Below, piece by piece: positions 23,517 to 32,344 of a DNA stretch of 64,000 nt. The stretch spans positions 191,001 through 255,000 of the forward strand of contig NZ_CP133782.1 of assembly GCF_034351645.1 (NCBI RefSeq), read 5' to 3'. The DNA comes from Pseudomonas sp. DC1.2 (GTDB lineage Bacteria > Pseudomonadota > Gammaproteobacteria > Pseudomonadales > Pseudomonadaceae). Within the stretch, counting starts at the first letter, position 1; each line of letters starts with the position of its first letter. The notes beneath the pieces were generated by a model. That model was not told the origin of the DNA, ran no database searches, and worked only from the letters and a program-made list of their open reading frames with translations. The position numbers were made by a program, and so were the translations under genes.

Positions 23517-24186
23517 CGACGCGCAGCCAGCGCTCCAGCAGCTTGAAGCCACGTACCAACACATAGGCCATCAGCAGGTAGAACATGCCCGCCGCGAAGA
23601 AGATCTCTACGGGCAGGTAGGTACGGGCAATGATAGTGCGAGCCATACCGGTCAGTTCCAGCAGGGTGACGGTGCTGGCCAGGGCGCTCGCCTTTAGCAT
23701 CAGGATCACTTCGTTGCTGTAGGCCGGTAGGCCGATGCGCGCGGCACGGGGCAGGATGATATAGAACAGCGCCTTGGGCCGGGACATGCCCAGCGCCCTT
23801 GCCGCCTCGATCTCGCCCGGTGGAATCGCCTGGATCGCACCGCGCAGAATCTCCGCGATGTACGCGGCGGTGTGCAAGGTCATGGTCGCCGTGGCACACC
23901 AGAAGGGATCGCGCAGGTAGGGCCACATCGAGCTGTTGCGCACTGCATCGAACTGCGCGAGGCCGTAGTAGACCAGAAACAGCTGAACCAGCAACGGCGT
24001 GCCACGGAAAAAGAAGATGTAGGCGTAGGGCAACGCCCGCACATACCAGAGGCGCGACGAACGTGCGATACCTAGCGGAATCGCTAGCAGCAGCCCGGCA
24101 ATCACGGCGATGGCCACGAGTTCCAGGGTCAGCGTTGCGCCTTGAGCCAGTTTCGGCAGCCATTTAATGATGACTTCCCAGTTCAT
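23497..24186 (-). CDS. hisM: Amino-acid ABC transporter permease (HisM type)
   Basis: One of two inner-membrane permeases of a polar amino-acid importer. The 229-residue protein has the family's opening PKLAQGATLTLELVAIAVIA, the FFFRGTPLLVQLFLVYYG segment and the EAA loop (EIEAARALGMSRPKALFYII) that docks on the ATPase. The start ATG at 24186 overlaps the hisQ stop codon (ATGA). With the lysine/arginine/ornithine-type binding protein upstream it likely imports basic amino acids. Confidence 0.93.
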   Translation of the reverse strand: MNWEVIIKWLPKLAQGATLTLELVAIAVIAGLLLAIPLGIARSSRLWYVRALPYAYIFFFRGTPLLVQLFLVYYGLAQFDAVRNSSMWPYLRDPFWCATATMTLHTAAYIAEILRGAIQAIPPGEIEAARALGMSRPKALFYIILPRAARIGLPAYSNEVILMLKASALASTVTLLELTGMARTIIARTYLPVEIFFAAGMFYLLMAYVLVRGFKLLERWLRVDACQGR

Positions 24187-24878
24187 TGCGTGCTCCTTGC
24201 AAAGCCACGTGCGGCACGCTTTTCGAGCAAGTGCATGCCGGTCATCGCCAGAACGGTCAGGCCCAGGTACATAAACGCCGCCACCATATAGAAGGTGAAC
24301 GGCTGTTTGGACACGGTCACGCCGATTTGCGCATGGCGCATGATTTCTTCCAGGCCGATTACCGACACCAGCGCGGTGTCTTTCATCAGGATCATGAACA
24401 GGTTGCCGAGGCCGGGCAGGGCGATGCGCCACATCTGCGGCATGATCAGTTTGGTGAAGATGCGAAATTTGGAAAGACCCAGCGCCAAGCCGGCTTCACG
24501 GTGGCCTTTGGGGATCGCCAGTATTGCGCCGCGCAATACTTCGGTGGCGTAGGCGCCGAAGCACAGGCCCAGCGCAATCACGCCCGCGGAAAAGGCACTG
24601 AGTTCGAGGTCGGGGTTACCGAAAAACTCGCCCAAGGCACGCATCAGGTTGACGGTGCCGAAATAGATCAGCAGCACCCAGAGTAATTCCGGGATGCCGC
24701 GAACCAGCGTCGAATAGAGGCCGCCGAGCCATTGCAACGGCTTGTGCGGGGAAGTCTTGGCCAAGGCGCCGAGCAAACCGAGTACCAGCCCCAGGCACAG
24801 GGCCGAGAGTGCCAGTTTCACAGTCATCAGCGCGCCAGCGGCGAGCGCCGGGCCGAATCCGTAGAGATCGATAGTCAT
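24183..24878 (-). CDS. hisQ: Amino-acid ABC transporter permease (HisQ type)
   Basis: The partner permease, 231 residues with about five membrane spans. Hallmarks are PALAAGALMTVKLALSALCL, STLVRGIPELLWVLLIYFG and the EAA loop GHREAGLALGLSKFRIFTKL. It lies 78 bp after the binding-protein gene, separated by a stable hairpin, and overlaps hisM by four bases. The hairpin probably sets a high ratio of binding protein to permease. Confidence 0.93.
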   Translation of the reverse strand: MTIDLYGFGPALAAGALMTVKLALSALCLGLVLGLLGALAKTSPHKPLQWLGGLYSTLVRGIPELLWVLLIYFGTVNLMRALGEFFGNPDLELSAFSAGVIALGLCFGAYATEVLRGAILAIPKGHREAGLALGLSKFRIFTKLIMPQMWRIALPGLGNLFMILMKDTALVSVIGLEEIMRHAQIGVTVSKQPFTFYMVAAFMYLGLTVLAMTGMHLLEKRAARGFARSTQ

Positions 24879-24913
24879 GGATTTCTTTTCAAATCGCGGC
24901 AGGCAATGCCAAG

Positions 24914-24942
24914 AGCAGGCGCCGTCAGAGGGCGGCGCCTGT
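24914..24942 (-). promoter_or_regulatory. Intercistronic hairpin between binding protein and permease genes
   Basis: CAGGCGCCGCC and GACGGCGCCTG form a stem between hisJ and hisQ without a T tract. Such hairpins commonly protect the upstream mRNA or reduce read-through into permease genes. Confidence 0.6.
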
Positions 24943-24956
24943 CCGGCAGGTCAGTA

Positions 24957-25703
24957 TCAATAGATGCTGAACGGGAAGTACTTGTCGTTGATCTTTTTAT
25001 AAGTGCCGTCAGCGACGATTTCTTTCAGCGCGGCGTTCAGTTTCTCGCGGATCGCGTCGCCTTTACGTACAGCGATACCGATCTTGTCGCTTTCCACCAG
25101 TGGGGCGCCTTTGAATTCGTATGGCTTGCCAGCGTCGCTTTTCAGCCATTCGTAGTTGACGTATTTGTCAGCCAGGATGCCGTCCAGACGACCGGAGGTC
25201 AGGTCCAGGTAGGCGTTTTCCTGGGTGTCGTAAAGTTTGACTTCAACGCCTTCCATGTTGTCTTCCATCCAGGTGCCGGCGAGGGTTGCACGTTGTGCAC
25301 CGATCACTTTGCCTTTCAGCGAATCCTTGTCGGTTTTGAAGTCGACGTCTTTCTTGGCGATGAACTGCAGTTTGTTGGAGTAGTACGGGTCGGTGAAGTC
25401 CACCGCTTGCTTACGCTCATCGGTGATCGACATCGAGGAGATCAGGAAGTCGAATTTCTTGGCATTGAGGGCCGGGATGATGCCGTCCCAGTCGGAAGTG
25501 ACGACGGTGCATTCGACTTTCATCTTGGCGCACAGAGCGTCGCCGATGTCTTTGTCGAAGCCGACGACGTTGCCGCTCGCATCTTTGTTGTTGAACGGCG
25601 GGTAGGCCGCTTCGATGCCCATCTTCAAGGTTTCGGCAGCGGCACCGGCGCTGAACGCCAGGGTGACGGCAGCCGCCAGGAAGATTTTCTTGTAGTTTTG
25701 CAT
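24957..25703 (-). CDS. Lysine/arginine/ornithine-type periplasmic binding protein
   Basis: A 248-residue solute-binding protein of ABC family 3. A signal peptide (MQNYKKIFLAAAVTLAFSAG, cleavage after AAA) precedes LKMGIEAAYPPFNNKD, the standard opening. Ligand-binding motifs are GFDKDIGDALCAKM, DFLISSMSITDERKQAVDFT and GAQRATLAGTWMEDN. The two cysteines in ALCAKMKVECTV can form the disulfide typical of HisJ/ArgT proteins. GGAG precedes the ATG. It captures basic amino acids in the periplasm for the HisQM/HisP complex. Confidence 0.92.
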   Translation of the reverse strand: MQNYKKIFLAAAVTLAFSAGAAAETLKMGIEAAYPPFNNKDASGNVVGFDKDIGDALCAKMKVECTVVTSDWDGIIPALNAKKFDFLISSMSITDERKQAVDFTDPYYSNKLQFIAKKDVDFKTDKDSLKGKVIGAQRATLAGTWMEDNMEGVEVKLYDTQENAYLDLTSGRLDGILADKYVNYEWLKSDAGKPYEFKGAPLVESDKIGIAVRKGDAIREKLNAALKEIVADGTYKKINDKYFPFSIY

Positions 25704-25716
25704 GCGGGTAGCTCCG

Positions 25717-26490
25717 TTAGCGGTTGCTGGACATGAATTGTTTGCAGCGCGCCGAAAGCGGGTTGTCGAACACCTGCTGTGGCGATCCTTGCTCTTCGAT
25801 CAGGCCTTGGTGGAGGAACACCACTTCGCTGGACACCTGACGGGCAAAGCCCATTTCGTGGGTGACGAGCAGCATGGTGCGGCCTTCTTCGGCTAATGCG
25901 CGGATGACATTAAGTACTTCCTGGACCATTTCCGGGTCAAGGGCTGAGGTGGGCTCGTCGAACAGGATCACCTTGGGCTGCATGGCCAACGTGCGCGCGA
26001 TAGCCGCCCGTTGTTGTTGACCGCCCGACAGTTGCGCCGGGTAGGCGTGGCGCTTGTCGGCGATGCCGACCTTGGCCAGCAAGGCTTCGGCGACATCGAT
26101 GGCGTCGCGCTTGCTCTGGCCGAGCACTCGGCGCGGGGCTTCGATGATGTTGTCGAGCACGCTCATGTGTGGCCACAGATTAAAGTTTTGAAACACAAAA
26201 CCAATCTCGCTGCGCATGCGATTGATCTGTTTGCCGTCGGCAGCGAACAGTTCACCGTTTTTGGCGGCTTTAAGCTTGAGCTCTTCGCCGGCGACCAGAA
26301 TCTGGCCTTGGTGCGGATTTTCCAAGAGGTTGATGCAACGAAGGAACGTGGACTTGCCGGAGCCTGACGAACCCAGGATCGAGATCACATCGCCGTCGCG
26401 GGCGGTCAGCGATATGCCTTTGAGCACCTCAAGCTGTCCGTAGCGTTTGTGCAAGTTGCGGATTTCAAGCGCGGGCGTGGCCTCAGCCAT
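25717..26490 (-). CDS. hisP: Amino-acid ABC transporter ATPase (HisP type)
   Basis: The 257-residue ATPase of the importer. Visible are the Walker A GSSGSGKST, the Q-loop FQNFNLWPHMSV, the signature LSGGQQQRAAIARTLAM, Walker B VILFDEPTSALDPE and the switch histidine in VTHEMG. It is the first gene of the operon (ATPase, binding protein, two permeases, methyltransferase) and its upstream sequence to 27043 separates it from the divergent permease gene. Confidence 0.95.
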   Translation of the reverse strand: MAEATPALEIRNLHKRYGQLEVLKGISLTARDGDVISILGSSGSGKSTFLRCINLLENPHQGQILVAGEELKLKAAKNGELFAADGKQINRMRSEIGFVFQNFNLWPHMSVLDNIIEAPRRVLGQSKRDAIDVAEALLAKVGIADKRHAYPAQLSGGQQQRAAIARTLAMQPKVILFDEPTSALDPEMVQEVLNVIRALAEEGRTMLLVTHEMGFARQVSSEVVFLHQGLIEEQGSPQQVFDNPLSARCKQFMSSNR

Positions 26491-26934
26491 GTGCGTTCCT
26501 CATAGTGTTTTGTGCTCCTGCTGTTGGCGGCCTTCCTGGCGAGGCGGCCAAGCTAGCATAGCGTTCGAATGGCAGCCAACAGGGCTTCGGACGGTAATCG
26601 GGTGGCATGTGACAGGTTGTCGCATCGGTACAGCTGACTGTCGCGCTGCTAACAACCGAACGAGTGTTTGATGTAACAAATCCGTGGGTGTCGCGTAAAA
26701 AAAGGCGCGATGTTGCCAGCTTTGGCGGGGTGTTGGAAGCGCTAACCGGACAAACGTTCCTGATCTGCACTTTTATTGTGCGCTCGGCGCTTTTAAGGTG
26801 TGTTTCTGGTGCGCCGGTTCGTTCTTGAAGTGGGTCGCTGGGTAACGCTCTGGCAAATTGCCATTGATCTCAATGGGTTGCGGTGACCATTCGGTCAGTC
26901 TGTAGCCCGCGTAAACCGTGAATGTGAAACATTT
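26491..26934. other. Divergent regulatory stretch, hisP and gabP-like genes
   Basis: About 550 bp separate hisP (minus) from the permease gene (plus). No convincing gene lies here. A sigma-54-like element for the permease is at 26935-26950. The hisP promoter was not identified. Confidence 0.5.
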
Positions 26935-26950
26935 TGGCGCAATTATTGCG
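26935..26950 (+). promoter_or_regulatory. Candidate sigma-54 promoter of the permease gene
   Basis: TGGCGCAATTATTGCG keeps the invariant GG and GC of the -24/-12 consensus at the correct spacing, with TTGC intact. The predicted start is about 80 bp before the permease ATG at 27044. Confidence 0.55.
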
Positions 26951-27043
26951 TGCAGAATAAGGAACGCCCCGTTGGATTCTTTTTACGAGAAAGAAATGCC
27001 AGACGCGGTGGACTGAATCGCTTTCCTTGCAAAGGTAGTTTCA

Positions 27044-28435
27044 ATGAGCAGTACGCAAAGCTCCAATGGCCTCGAACAGGGGCTCAAACCGCGTCATGTG
27101 ACTATGTTGTCGATCGCCGGGGTTATCGGTGCCGGGCTGTTCGTCGGCTCGGGTCACGCTATTGCAGCGGCCGGTCCTGCCGTGCTGTTGGCCTATGCCG
27201 CCGCCGGTGCTCTGGTGGTGCTGGTGATGCGCATGCTCGGCGAAATGGCCGTCGCTTCACCGGATACCGGCTCGTTCTCGACCTACGCCGATCGTGCAAT
27301 CGGTCACTGGGCCGGCTTCACTATTGGTTGGCTGTACTGGTGGTTCTGGGTGCTGGTGATCCCGCTTGAGGCCAACGCCGCCGCGACCATCCTCCATGCC
27401 TGGTTCCCGAATGTGGCGATCTGGGCGTTCACCCTGATCATCACCTTGCTACTGACGGCGACCAACCTGTTCAGCGTGAAGAACTACGGTGAGTTCGAGT
27501 TCTGGTTCGCTTTGATCAAAGTCATCGCAATCATCGGTTTTGTGATCCTCGGGATTCTTGCAATCTTCGGCTTCCTGCCGAACAGCCAAGTCAGCGGCGT
27601 GTCGCACCTGTTCGACACCCAGGGCTTCCTGCCAAATGGCATGGGCGCTGTACTGGGCGCGATTCTGACCACCATGTTTTCCTTCATGGGCACCGAGATT
27701 GTGACTATCGCGGCCGCAGAATCGAAGAACCCTGGCCAGCAAATCTCCAAGGCGACCAACTCGGTTATCTGGCGGATCGGCTTGTTCTACCTAGTGTCGA
27801 TCTTCATCGTTGTGGCCCTGGTGCCTTGGAACGATCCGGTTCTGGCCAGCGTCGGTTCTTACCAGACGGTGCTTGAACGCATGGGCATCCCGAATGCCAA
27901 GCTGATCGTCGACATCGTGGTTTTGGTGGCGGTGACCAGTTGCCTGAATTCGGCGTTGTACACCGCATCGCGCATGATGTTCTCGTTGGGCAAACGCGGT
28001 GATGCGCCGGCCGTTTCCCAGCGCACCAACAAAAGCGGCACGCCTTACTGGGCAGTGATCCTGTCGACCGCGGCTGCTTTCCTGGCCGTATTCGCCAACT
28101 ACGTGGCCCCGGCCGCTGTGTTCGAATTCTTGCTGGCCAGCTCCGGCGCCATCGCGCTGTTGGTGTACCTGGTGATTGCGATCTCGCAACTGCGTATGCG
28201 TAAACAGCGCATGGCACGCGGTGAAAAAATCGCTTTCAGCATGTGGCTGTTTCCAGGTCTGACCTACGCGGTGATCTTTTTCATCGTCGCAGCCCTGACC
28301 ATCATGTTGTTTCAGGACGCTCATCGCGTGGAGATCCTCGCGACCGGTTTCCTGAGTTTGATGGTAGTGGCGGCCGGGGTGTTTGTGGCCCGTCGTCGCA
28401 AGCAGCAGAAGCTGGGTGGGGCGGTATTGAACTGA
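27044..28435 (+). CDS. gabP: GABA/amino-acid permease (APC family)
   Basis: A 463-residue, 12-span amino-acid/proton symporter of the APC superfamily. The N-terminal LKPRHVTMLSIAGVIGAGLFVGSG is the amino-acid transporter signature, followed by EMAVASPDTGSFSTYADRAIG and the conserved FSFMGTEIVTIAAAESKNPGQ in the middle. Overall it resembles GabP, which imports 4-aminobutyrate and related amino acids, but other substrates are possible. ATG is preceded by AAAGG. The sigma-54-like promoter suggests nitrogen-limited expression. A bidirectional terminator follows. Confidence 0.88.
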   Translation: MSSTQSSNGLEQGLKPRHVTMLSIAGVIGAGLFVGSGHAIAAAGPAVLLAYAAAGALVVLVMRMLGEMAVASPDTGSFSTYADRAIGHWAGFTIGWLYWWFWVLVIPLEANAAATILHAWFPNVAIWAFTLIITLLLTATNLFSVKNYGEFEFWFALIKVIAIIGFVILGILAIFGFLPNSQVSGVSHLFDTQGFLPNGMGAVLGAILTTMFSFMGTEIVTIAAAESKNPGQQISKATNSVIWRIGLFYLVSIFIVVALVPWNDPVLASVGSYQTVLERMGIPNAKLIVDIVVLVAVTSCLNSALYTASRMMFSLGKRGDAPAVSQRTNKSGTPYWAVILSTAAAFLAVFANYVAPAAVFEFLLASSGAIALLVYLVIAISQLRMRKQRMARGEKIAFSMWLFPGLTYAVIFFIVAALTIMLFQDAHRVEILATGFLSLMVVAAGVFVARRRKQQKLGGAVLN

Positions 28436-28452
28436 TTTATACCGCTTGACGC

Positions 28453-28490
28453 AAAACGGCCGCTGTCATCACTGACAGCGGCCGTTTTTG
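28453..28490. terminator. Bidirectional terminator between convergent genes
   Basis: AAAACGGCCGCTGTCA and TGACAGCGGCCGTTTT form a long perfect stem with A and T tracts on both sides, separating the permease gene from the minus-strand gene at 28508. Confidence 0.95.
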
Positions 28491-28507
28491 TTTGCAGTGA
28501 AAGGCGA

Positions 28508-28960
28508 CTACTCGGCCTTTTCTTCCAGCGCGTCCAGCGATTGACGGTAGCTGTCCAGCGCATCGCCGAAGTCGGTAATGAACTGCGGGTCAGTGAGCCA
28601 CGCCTGGGCCGCTTCGCGATCCATGCCGTCGGTCCACATGCGGTAGTCGATCAACATGTCGGCGGCCAGATGGGTGGCGGCCATGGCTTCGTTGTCGGCG
28701 TTTTCCATGTCCAGCAATTCTGGATGGTCGCTGATGATTTCTGCGAGGTTCGACAGCAGGGTCAGCAGCATGTCGTTACGGCCGATGGCTTCGGCATCGC
28801 GCATTTTGCTGAACATCGCCAAGGTGTATTCCGGGATCGGCTCGCCGATTTCACCCAGATCGTCGTCCAGTGCGACGGGTTTTCTGCCGTGTATGTTGAT
28901 TTGCTTGGCTTTGATCTTGGCGCGTTTGGCGCGTTTCTGTTGCTTGTTCAGGGATGCCAT
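28508..28960 (-). CDS. Conserved small protein, paralogue 1 (150 aa)
   Basis: I cannot assign a function. It has a very basic N-terminus (MASLNKQQKRAKRAKIKAKQ) resembling a nucleic-acid-binding tail, then an acidic, helical body (LAEIISDHPELLDMENADNE, AADMLIDYRMWTDGMDREAA). The next gene upstream (28966-29382) shares the basic start and the YRxW/TDxxDxEA segment, so the two arose by tandem duplication. They are 5 bp apart and surely co-transcribed. No signal peptide or membrane span. Confidence 0.8.
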   Translation of the reverse strand: MASLNKQQKRAKRAKIKAKQINIHGRKPVALDDDLGEIGEPIPEYTLAMFSKMRDAEAIGRNDMLLTLLSNLAEIISDHPELLDMENADNEAMAATHLAADMLIDYRMWTDGMDREAAQAWLTDPQFITDFGDALDSYRQSLDALEEKAE

Positions 28961-28965
28961 TGAAT

Positions 28966-29382
28966 TCAGTTCGCTTTCGGTTGTGTTTGGGCTGCGATGG
29001 CGTCGGACGCCGCCACGTAGTCGGCCTGGAAGGCCGGGGACTCAATCCACGCCAGGGCGCTGGCTTCGTCCGCTTCGGTGGACCATTGGCGATATTCGAT
29101 CAGTGCGGCAAGGATGAAGTCCATGGCGCCTTCTTCGCCCTCCTGCTCGTACACCAACGCCAGTAGTGGATCCTCCAGGAAGGCCTTGCACAGGGCTTGC
29201 TGATTGGTTTTTTCGGCGTCGATCATGGTCTTGAACAGTTCGGTAAGGTCCACCGACTCGAAGTCGATACGATCGTCGTTCGGGTCCAGCTCTACTGGCG
29301 CGACGGCCCGTTGAGTGCGGTTCTGCTTGGCCTTGGTTTTAGCGCGTGTGGCACGTTTTTGCTGCTTGTTGGCGGAGGCCAT
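28966..29382 (-). CDS. Conserved small protein, paralogue 2 (138 aa)
   Basis: The first gene of a tandem pair. Its N-terminus MASANKQQKRATRAKTKAKQ is nearly identical to that of paralogue 1, and the C-terminal ALIEYRQWSTEADEASALAW corresponds to the same position there. The middle is diverged and acidic. The ATG at 29382 is chosen because this conserved start lies there; the frame extends to 29691 but that part is antisense to the hydrolase gene and unsupported. Function unknown; the basic tail suggests RNA, DNA or ribosome contact. Confidence 0.78.
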   Translation of the reverse strand: MASANKQQKRATRAKTKAKQNRTQRAVAPVELDPNDDRIDFESVDLTELFKTMIDAEKTNQQALCKAFLEDPLLALVYEQEGEEGAMDFILAALIEYRQWSTEADEASALAWIESPAFQADYVAASDAIAAQTQPKAN

Positions 29383-29419
29383 GGGCGTCGTTCCGTGTTT
29401 CGTTGAGAGGGCCTGTCGC

Positions 29420-30376
29420 TTAGCTGCCAGGCACTCGCCGCCCAGGTGTGTCGGGGGCCAGCTTGCCAGCTTGCAGCCAGGACAATGCAATGGGCCATAG
29501 TGTGGCTTGGTATGCGCTGCGAAAAAAGGCGAAATGTCCGACTTCTTCTTCGCCGATGTCTTGCGGGGTGATTCGCAGATGAGCGGTCGTTGCGCCGGTA
29601 AAGTAATCGAGCAGGCGTTCAATGGCGGCGATTGTGCCGTAAGGGTCATCGCTGAGGCTGATAGCCAAGGTGTGTGCGGTGACGTTGGCAAAGGTTTTTG
29701 TGTGGGCGGCGCGGCCGCTGGGTCGATTCTCGTAGCGAGCGGTGAGCGTGCTCCAGTCGCGGACGACGCCCGCAGGCGTGTCTTCGAGCCAGCCGAGGCG
29801 CTTGCCCGGGAAGTAGCCGTAAATCATTGTCACCAGTGGCATTAGCACATGCCACTTGCCAAACATCCGCCAGCGATGAGCGGGCGCGTAGTCGCGCCAG
29901 TAGGCGAATTGCGCCCCTACGCTCACCAAGCGTCGGATCAGATGCCCGGAAGCGCCCAGCCCCGCCGCACAGCCGCCGAAGCTATGGCCAACGACATCGA
30001 TCGGTTGTCCGGGGAATTCGCGTTGTGCGCGTTGCAACATCGCTTCGAAATCCAGCGCGCCCCAGTCGGACCAAGTGGCTTGAAGCCCTTTCAGTGAGGC
30101 GGGGCGGGACTCGCCAATGCCCCGATAGTCATACGTGATGACGTTGAAGCCGTTGCTGAACAGGTAATCGGCAAAGCGCGAGTAATGCCGGCAACGGACC
30201 GAGGTGGCGGCGTTGATGATCACCACCGGGCGGGTTGTGTCCGGATGAGTGTGGCGCCAGGTGAAACCGCCGAGTATGAAGCCGTCGCTGGCGGGTTCCT
30301 TGAACGGCTCGCCAAGAGGCCTCGGTGGTAACTCAATCCGTGGCGGCGCCGGTGAGGGCATGTCCTGCACGTTCAT
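29420..30376 (-). CDS. Alpha/beta hydrolase
   Basis: A 318-residue serine hydrolase-like protein of the predicted alpha/beta hydrolase group. The nucleophile elbow is GHSFGG in IDVVGHSFGGCAAGL, the oxyanion region has VVIINAATSVRCRHYSRFA, and the strand NVITYDYRGIGESRP is typical. A histidine in EEEVGHFAFFRSAY near the C-terminus is the likely catalytic base. ATG at 30376 is preferred over 30406 because AAAGG lies upstream. It ends 37 bp before the small paralogue pair on the same strand, so they may share a transcript. Substrate unknown. Confidence 0.85.
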   Translation of the reverse strand: MNVQDMPSPAPPRIELPPRPLGEPFKEPASDGFILGGFTWRHTHPDTTRPVVIINAATSVRCRHYSRFADYLFSNGFNVITYDYRGIGESRPASLKGLQATWSDWGALDFEAMLQRAQREFPGQPIDVVGHSFGGCAAGLGASGHLIRRLVSVGAQFAYWRDYAPAHRWRMFGKWHVLMPLVTMIYGYFPGKRLGWLEDTPAGVVRDWSTLTARYENRPSGRAAHTKTFANVTAHTLAISLSDDPYGTIAAIERLLDYFTGATTAHLRITPQDIGEEEVGHFAFFRSAYQATLWPIALSWLQAGKLAPDTPGRRVPGS

Positions 30377-30445
30377 TGGCTTTGGACCTTTGCGGGTAGC
30401 TGCCAACCATAGTCTTCAGGGCGCGTATGGACAATCTATCGGGTG

Positions 30446-31504
30446 CTATCGGTCTGTTCGGTTGAGCAGGCGCTCTTCAATTGCTCGGCGTTCCTGATCC
30501 AGCGTCGCCCGAAGTTCTTCCTCGGTTGGCAGTGCCCGCTTGTATGTGCTGGCAAACAGTTGTTCGTTCCCCTCCAGCACCGAATAGCGCACCACTGATT
30601 CATCCCTCTGTGCGCACAGAAAAATGCCGACGGTGGGGCCGTCTTCTGTTCCACGCGTAAGGTCGTCAAAGCGGCGCACATTCAGATCCATTTGGCCCAC
30701 GTCTTCATGGATTAACTCACCGATTTTCAGATTGACGATGGCAAAACACTTGAGCAGGTAGTTGTAGAACACGAGGTCGATGTAGACGTCATCCCTGTCG
30801 GTGCTGATGCGTTGCTGGCGAGCGATGAAGGCGAAGCCTTTGCCCCGTTCAAGCAGGAAACTCTGCAGGTGGCTGATCAGTGCTTTTTCAAGTTCTGTTT
30901 CTGTGACCAGGCCCGCGTTCGGTAGCCCGAGAAACTCGAATACCGATGGATCCCGAACAAAATCCCGTGGACTGGCGATCATCTGCTGGATATGGGTAGC
31001 CGCCTCTTGCTCAATGCTAGCTCGGTCGCGGCTTGCCAGCAGGCGTTCGTAGTAAAGGGTGCTGATTTGGTGCTCGAGGGCACGGCTTGACCAGTTCTGA
31101 ATGGCTGATTCGTTCATGTACCACCGACGGGCCTTGTCACTGTCGACACGTATCAGCCTGAGGTAATGGGTCCAGCTCAATTCGAGGCGCAGTGCGCTTC
31201 GAATTGGAAACGCCTGATAAAAAAGTAGCATTTTCCGCAGTTGGGTTTCGTCAAAGCCTTTGCCGAAATTCGTCGTCAGCACCGTCGCCAGTGTTGTCAC
31301 CAGATGCTCGCCATACTCGGCTCGCCGAGCCCCTTCTTGCTCGAATTCGACAATATGCCGCCCGATCTGCCAATAGGTTTGCACCTGAGTGGTATCGACC
31401 GCGGCTAGCATTTTTTTCCGCGCCTGATGAATCAGCTCGTCAATGGGCCCGAGTAGTAAAGCAAGGTGTGGGTCTTGAGGGGTGTCAGGAGTAACAGCGC
31501 TCAT
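30446..31504 (-). CDS. DUF1016/YhcG-family PD-(D/E)xK nuclease-like protein
   Basis: A 352-residue protein with the N-terminal DUF1016 domain (TYWQIGRHIVEFEQEGARRA, FGKGFDETQLRKMLLFYQAF, WTHYLRLIRVDS) and the C-terminal nuclease-like domain. The catalytic region reads DVYIDLVFYNYLLKCFAIVN, followed by LKIGELIHEDVGQMDLNVRR. In this family the motif is normally D...(D/E)xK; here the second acidic residue is asparagine (NLK), so catalysis may be lost or altered. Such proteins are often linked to restriction or defence loci, but no such genes are adjacent. ATG at 31504 is chosen at the start of the conserved N-terminus. Confidence 0.85.
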   Translation of the reverse strand: MSAVTPDTPQDPHLALLLGPIDELIHQARKKMLAAVDTTQVQTYWQIGRHIVEFEQEGARRAEYGEHLVTTLATVLTTNFGKGFDETQLRKMLLFYQAFPIRSALRLELSWTHYLRLIRVDSDKARRWYMNESAIQNWSSRALEHQISTLYYERLLASRDRASIEQEAATHIQQMIASPRDFVRDPSVFEFLGLPNAGLVTETELEKALISHLQSFLLERGKGFAFIARQQRISTDRDDVYIDLVFYNYLLKCFAIVNLKIGELIHEDVGQMDLNVRRFDDLTRGTEDGPTVGIFLCAQRDESVVRYSVLEGNEQLFASTYKRALPTEEELRATLDQERRAIEERLLNRTDR

Positions 31505-31777
31505 GAAGTCTTCCGCGGCTGAATGAACAAGCGCAAAGCATGACAAGCGCAGCAGTGTGCCGATGCCGGGCGCTGCTGGTTAGTCGGAAGGATGCATCAG
31601 TATATTTTGCAGGACTGGTCTGGCGGAGCCCTACGCGCACGGAATAAAACCTGTAGTCCAATTCGCAGTGTGCCCAATTGCCAATTGATCTAAAACTTGA
31701 GCGTCAGCCAGGAAATCAATACGCAGTAACGATTAGGTTCTAACCATTGGGTTCTGTAGATCCCGGGAGTCGCCCTT

Positions 31778-32227
31778 ATGAAATACATCCATTCGCTGGT
31801 TTTCCCATTCGCCGTCCTCAACGTGCTGATGTTTGCAACCCTGGCCCAGGCTGCCAGTCTCGATCCGGTTGATGATTCCGCTGTTCAGGTTCAGCCGCAG
31901 CAGCAAAACGGTATCACCTACCTGTCTGGTGGTATTGGCGAAGATGAGACGAAGGCGATTCAGCAGTCCAAGGGCTACAACGTCCACATGACCTTCTCCG
32001 CCGGACCGCAGAACAAATACATACCCGACGTGGATGTGGTTGTTCAAACAGTTCAGGGGCAGACCGTGCTGACCCTTAATCAGGCCGGACCACTGGTTTA
32101 CGTCCAACTGCCTGCCGGTAAGTACACCGTGACAGCCACGCGTAACGGTGAGGTTCGGCGTGACGTGACCGATGTGGGCAGCGGCACTGCGCGTAATCTG
32201 GTTTTCCACTGGAACGAAGCAAATTAG
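31778..32227 (+). CDS. Small secreted protein with beta-sandwich repeat
   Basis: A 149-residue exported protein with a signal peptide (MKYIHSLVFPFAVLNVLMFA, cleavage after AQA). The mature part has PQQQNGITYLSGGIGEDETK and a C-terminal carboxypeptidase-regulatory-like strand pattern (GPLVYVQLPAGKYTVTATRN, then RNLVFHWNEAN), typical of a small beta-sandwich. GGAGTC lies upstream of the ATG. It is monocistronic. Related small secreted proteins are common in pseudomonads without a known function. Confidence 0.72.
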   Translation: MKYIHSLVFPFAVLNVLMFATLAQAASLDPVDDSAVQVQPQQQNGITYLSGGIGEDETKAIQQSKGYNVHMTFSAGPQNKYIPDVDVVVQTVQGQTVLTLNQAGPLVYVQLPAGKYTVTATRNGEVRRDVTDVGSGTARNLVFHWNEAN

Positions 32228-32344
32228 GCGCCTCGGTTTCGGTGCATTGGCTTGTCCGGCTGTCGTGATTACGATTCGATGCAGGTAGAGGCGCAAGCGC
32301 TGTGAGAAACGACTGTTCAGTTCCTGACCAGTGTTCGCCAGCGC

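Noticed and set aside
28541..28963. Long plus-strand open frames opposite the small paralogues, hydrolase and several other genes
   Set aside because: They mirror codon-biased genes on the other strand and have no ribosome binding sites or family motifs.
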